This document shows positions 59,666-64,000 of a DNA stretch of 64,000 nt, one piece after another. The position numbers were made by a program, and so were the translations under genes. The stretch's first letter is position 1. Every line of letters starts with the position of its first letter. The notes beneath the pieces are model-generated. The model was not told the origin of the DNA, did no database searches, and worked only from the letters and a program-made list of their open reading frames with translations. Location: contig CM043966.1 of assembly GCA_014529385.2 (NCBI GenBank), positions 109,598,808 through 109,662,807 on the forward strand, in the 5' to 3' direction. This DNA is from Adiantum capillus-veneris (taxonomy: Eukaryota; Streptophyta; Polypodiopsida; Polypodiales; Pteridaceae).

Positions 59666-59689
59666 TTAATCCCTAAAAATTAGAGTCCT

Positions 59690-60345
59690 TACAAGACCCA
59701 TGCAAAGTCCATATTTCTCCTAATGTAATAGATATTCAATCTACCCCACTCATTTGTACGATAACGTTAGCCGAGTTGCTCAGAATAAGACCAAACATGT
59801 GGACTACTGTGGGAAAATGCCTAGAGAAATTTGGCATAACAATTCCAATGATCAAGAAAGAGATCAAAGAGCTGGAAATGCCTCGACTAAACATTAGGCC
59901 AGTTCCATTAAACAAGGTAGGTGAGTATTATGCGGGAGAAGATGGGAATACCACTCTTCCTGTGGAATTCCAAGGCATAAAGCCCATGGAAATCCTTGAC
60001 AGTGGATCTGATGTTGCCGTTGCAACAAAAGAGATCTAGAAAAAATGAGAAAAACCAGCAATGAGGGCTACTAGGATGAAATTGTAGCTTGCAGATGGAC
60101 ACATGAAAAGGCCCCTAGGACTGCTAGAAAAAGAAGTTGTAACTTCTTGTGACATTGAATATGAGCAAGCCTTTTCTATTGTTGACTTTGGCAAGAAAAA
60201 GAACTATGACATCATTCTAGGAAGACCATTCATTAGGCAATTGAAAATGGTTCAAGATTGGGGCTACAACCATCTCTACCTGAGACATATGGAAACCACC
60301 ACGAGAATAGATATTAAGGACCATAGTTGCAAGGAAGGGTTTTGA
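59690..60345 (+). pseudogene. Protease relic of the element A family
   Basis: Aligns with residues ~1210-1410 of element A: RPNMWTTVGKCLEKFG, PVPLNKVGEYYAGEDGNTTLP, MEILDSGSDVAVATKEI, LLEKEVVTSCDIEYEQAF, YDIILGRPFIRQLKMVQDWGY. The DSG is kept, with Ser in place of Ala after it. Three stops (near 60037, 60049 and 60086) fall where A has Trp, Trp and Gln. Homology ends near 60345. Confidence 0.9.
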
Positions 60346-60899
60346 GTGTAGAGGCTTTGGGATAGGTGTCCTAGTAGTGAGGGCATGGTGTTCATTAAGT
60401 TTCGTACGATTCTAGTAAGATACGGTGAGTTTCCTTTCGTTTGTGTGTATGTGGGTTGGGTGCTGTAGTTGAGAGCAGAGAGATTCTTGATTGTGGTTTA
60501 GTTGACCTTCCAGAGGGTCGTATGTGTGGGATGGTCTCAGCCTGACAAGCTACAGATATTGCCTCCGTTCGTCTATCGTGTCATCTGTGTCCTCGATTGA
60601 CATTATGTTGATCTAGGTAGTGTTGCATGCGCTTTATAGGTGGTGTGATTCTCTCCCTCAACAACTCCTCGTGCTTTTTGAAGTGCACCACATTTGACTA
60701 ATTACCCATCAACGAAAGCATTGCCAGTTGCAATATATGACATACATATCAATCAACACCTTGACAACCACAATATTATGCATGCTTTTCAAGCAAAGCA
60801 TCAACATTCATGAAACTTTTCCCAAATAGCCTGCTCCCAAGTTAGTAACAGATGCAAGTAATCTGCTTGAGCGATGATACTATCCAAAAGTTGACAGCC
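60346..60899. other. Unassigned DNA between gypsy relic and LINE relic
   Basis: No domain or repeat partner is recognised in the window. Confidence 0.5.
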
Positions 60900-61572
60900 A
60901 CTCTGAATTTCACGTTATGGACTCAAAGCTTCATGACAATGGGATGAAGGTCTTTTTATGGAAGGTACTATGGAGAGCCTTACCAACTTGGTTGAAGGGT
61001 TGTACCAGGGGTATTGGTCCGGTTAGATGCTCAAAATGCAAAACTGCTAGTGAAGACCTCCCACTTCTTTTCAAGAATTGCCCAATGATTTGTAGCCTAG
61101 CGAGAAAGATTTGCATATGGGTTCAAACGACATGGAAAATAAGATTCTTTAAGAACGATCTCTTCGTGAGAGGAAAGGTGTTTAAGAGTCAAGTGCTCCT
61201 TACCACAACACCAATTGTTAGATTTTGGTACTTCAAACAGGTATGGACGGCCAAAAATTGTCAAGTCTTCAAAAATGCCATAGAAACAGCTAGGTTCACA
61301 GAGATAATACAAGAAAGCAGGGAGCAATTATCGCCATTGGAAAATGGATGAATAGTGATGAGTAAAACAGGGCAAGTGGTGCAACAATGACTAACTTATT
61401 TGGGTAAGGGTGTGGGCCCTATCTCCGTCGTGGGATGGCATCCCTCTCAACTGATGTAACTATGGTCTATTAAAGATGTCATGGCTTGGCACGAGCATGG
61501 CAAGATATTATATTTTTTGGTTTTAATATTATAATCCACTCGCCATTATGAGTTTTGCAAAGAAAAAAAAAA
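60900..61572 (+). mobile_element. 3' end of a LINE (non-LTR) retrotransposon
   Basis: The ORF at 60917-61351 resembles the zinc-binding region after plant LINE reverse transcriptases (zf-RVT): KVFLWKVLWRALPTW, CSKCKTASEDLPLLFKNCP, then WFYFKQVW-like helices (FWYFKQVWTAKNCQVFKN). The usual His before the last Cys is Leu here (DLPLLFKNC). A short 3' UTR ends in an A-rich run at 61562-61572, as expected for LINE poly(A) tails. The RT domain is missing, consistent with 5' truncation. Confidence 0.7.
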
Positions 61573-62389
61573 GCAAGCATACAGAGATGTCTTTCTAATT
61601 TGAGGATAAAATCTCAATCATTTTGAGGATAAACTCTCAATCAAGAACTCATCTTCTTTGGACCGTATGAAAAGCACAAATACTTTTGGAAAGTACAGTT
61701 CGCTTGTTGAAAAACACCCTTGTGTTTCAAGCAAAGATCTTCTAATTAATGCGTGGTTACACAAAAGCTTCCAACAAAAAAAAAAAAAATATTATAAATT
61801 TTTATTTTTATTTTCCAAAACTCACAATTGTGAGTGAATTATATTAATCAACCCAAAAAATTACAATGTGTATTGGTATCATTAGATCACTCCAATCTCA
61901 GAAAAATAAAAAAACCTTTTAGAACATCTTAAGTGCATAAGTGAAGGGTGAGTTTAGAAAATGAAAAGACCCATGAAAGTGGAAAGTCAAAAAACTTTTT
62001 GTGTCCATATAAAGAAGGGATGGTTGAGTTCACATTCATACATTCATATTTTTTCTGTGTCCTTGCACTATATAGGTGGTGAATGTATTTTTTTTAAAGC
62101 CATTAGGTATACCACCATATGATATATATTTGGTATTATTATCTCTCTCATATAATAAAAATATCGCCCCTCAAATATGTTCCATGTGACAAAATGTTTC
62201 ACATAAAAGTAGGCTAGCTATCCAAATAATTCTTCAAAGATATTTTGCATCTTTCTCAATCATTTTTCTTATCTCTTTGAACTTCATCAAGTCAATCTCT
62301 TCCTTAAAAGAACAGGCATACCTAGTGCTTTGATGCCAAATTTAGAATTGAACTTTTCAAAAACAATTATAATCAAAGAAAGAAAGTGT
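61573..62389. other. AT-rich unassigned DNA
   Basis: No gene is seen. Homopolymer A and T runs are frequent. Confidence 0.5.
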
Positions 62390-63949
62390 CATAAAATTCA
62401 ATATCTAACCAACCCAATTGATTTTCTCATCTTAAATTGATCATTTAGTGTGGGAGAATAAACGGGCACAAGGGTTAGAATATAGACATGTGCATATGGA
62501 TCTATCTCAACATGGGGCCAAAGTCAAAAGGGTCCGAATGAGAGATGGTATTTCAAAGAGCTAGCAATGGAGCCTAAAGACCTTAGGGTTAGTTTCATTA
62601 AAGACCTCCAATGGTTAGTGTAAAATTCCTTAGACTTTAGGTTAAATCTAGGCCTATGCTTGAGTTGCTTGATAATTGAAAGTGCGTGAGATGCTTGACA
62701 ACTAAGGTGCATACTTGAAGGTAGGCATGTGCTTGAAGTCAAATTCAATCCCTACAAGGAGGGGGCGAGCCCTTAACGCTAGGGGCATGAGAAAGAGAGA
62801 GAGGCCATGCACTTACTAACCCTATCCTTGATGACTAAGGTGCTTGAGGTGCTTAAGCATGTAGGGGGACAAGGTGTGTCTTGAAATTCAACATGCATGC
62901 CTACAAAGGAGGGGGCAAGCCACACAAGTAGGGGATGAGGATGAATGACTTCTCTCTCTCCCAAAGGGCACCCCTTTCTCAAGAGGGAAAAGGGACACAT
63001 GTCAAGCCCCTAGCTAGGTTGCCCTCAAGGAGTGCCTAAAGCCTATTGGTTGACCCTTAGAGAGGCCAAATGAGGATTTAGCTAATTAAATTAATTGATT
63101 AGGCATTTATCAAGCCCTCTCTCTCAAAGGGGAAAGGAGGACACTTATCAAAAGACTACATCTACTTTTTGAATTGACCCAGGTTTGTGATTGGATAGGC
63201 TTGAGAGAGTCAATGAGCTTCATGCATGAGCTAGAAGAGGGAGTCGACCCAAGCAAGGAGGGGGCTTGCTTGCAAGGTATACTCTCTCCCACATACACAC
63301 ACTCTCATTGTGTGAAGTGCCAAGTGCAAGAACTCCATCTCCTTTTCCGAGCTTGTTGAGAACTTGAGAGCCTACACCAACACTCTTGGCTATGGAATGC
63401 AATCCAACAAAGGCCATGATTCAATGCTTAAGCTTGCATCTTTTCCATCTTCATTACTATTCTATTATGTTATACTAAGCAAGAAGAGTGATATAAGTGA
63501 GGAACTATTTCTTTCTCCTCTGAATGATTCTTCTTCCTCTTCCCTACCCTCATTCCCCGCTAGCTCTCTCCACCTTCGAAGGTGTTTGAGGCCTTGGCAC
63601 TGAGGCCGGGATGGTTAATGCTTGTACAAATTTTATCTTATGCTCGTGCTGCATGAAGCTTTCCATCTTCATAGCATCACCTAGGTCACAAGGAACACAA
63701 AGATTGTATTGTACCAAGTCTCTCTCTATGTAAGATCTATAATACAAAAGCCTATTGGAGGGGGGATAGGCTCCACATAAATTTGGTCTCAATTGTTTTC
63801 AAGTTCATTACCTCTCTCTCTTGCAAAAGTATTGTTCATGCCAAGTTAATTAAGTATAATGGTTATGTTGCTAGTGCTAATTAAATTCACCCTCTACTCT
63901 AATTCTTTTATTTTCGCTATTCTCAAAGTTCATAGGCCATTTCCATTAC
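62390..63949 (+). repeat. Old LTR-like repeat, copy 2
   Basis: Second copy of the repeat at 28100-29191/35738-36000, with the same order of words. It ends TTCCATTACA, followed by TTGGTATTAGGGC, a primer-site-like motif, so it is probably the 5' LTR of an element continuing to the right. It contains no gene. Confidence 0.55.
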
Positions 63950-63964
63950 ATTGGTATTAGGGCT
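63950..63964 (+). other. Primer-site-like motif after LTR-like repeat copy 2
   Basis: TTGGTATTAGGGCTA resembles TTGGTATCAGAGC with two mismatches; the position directly after a CA end supports an LTR boundary. Confidence 0.4.
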
Positions 63965-64000
63965 ATTGGTTTGTCTTTTCTTGCTTAAGAAGAGAGGTCC

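Overview
The window is land-plant nuclear DNA from a large, repeat-dominated genome. The evidence is Ty1/copia and Ty3/gypsy LTR retrotransposons with plant-type primer sites (tRNA-Met and tRNA-Asp), a CACTA-type transposon end, a LINE 3' end, and a decayed organelle-type tRNA-His copy. The lineage cannot be fixed from the sequence; the abundant (GA)n tracts and mixed old LTR families would fit a fern, lycophyte, bryophyte or gymnosperm, but that is only a guess. One host-like protein gene is visible, a trypsin-like serine protease at 51258-52645 (minus strand), and it carries a frameshift. Nearly everything else is transposon.

Layout. 1-11659: Ty3/gypsy element 'A' on the minus strand, with its 5' LTR at 10711-11659 and its 3' end beyond the left edge. 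It has a long leader with four palindromes, a huge Gag-protease ORF, RT/RNase H/integrase, and a post-integrase tail containing a second retropepsin-like DSGA domain. 11660-15423 and 20902-21298: two pieces of an old short-LTR element 'L' (minus), split by its relative 'R' (15424-20896, plus, 132-bp LTRs, TSD TTAAG). A is also inserted into L. 21400-26947: Ty1/copia element 'C' (minus) with both LTRs, TSD CATCA and three 1-nt frameshifts. 28100-29191 plus 35738-36000: an old LTR-like repeat split by a gag-only element with very long LTRs (29192-35732, TSD TATGC). 37640-37798: a CACTA-type terminus. 38826-40069: a miniature LTR element. 40204-40278: a decayed plastid-type trnH. 40785-42721: a mini LTR element with a tRNA-Asp primer site. 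42793-44431 and 47461-48503: tail and 3' LTR of another gypsy element 'G', interrupted by a deleted Copia element 'H' (44432-47460). 48509-50096: the 5' part of Copia element 'I', ending in a 200-N assembly gap. 50297-53550: a TE-poor island with the protease gene. 53804-60345: decayed relics of the A family, separated by about 5 kb that includes a 1.3-kb transposon with TTAA target duplications. 60900-61572: LINE 3' end. 62390-63950: a second copy of the 28-kb LTR-like repeat, ending at a primer-site-like motif.

The genes do not form a pathway; the story is one of successive nested insertions and decay. The least ordinary biology is in A: two retropepsin-like domains in one element (with a decayed counterpart in G) and a ~410-bp duplicated leader unit carrying 24-bp palindromes.
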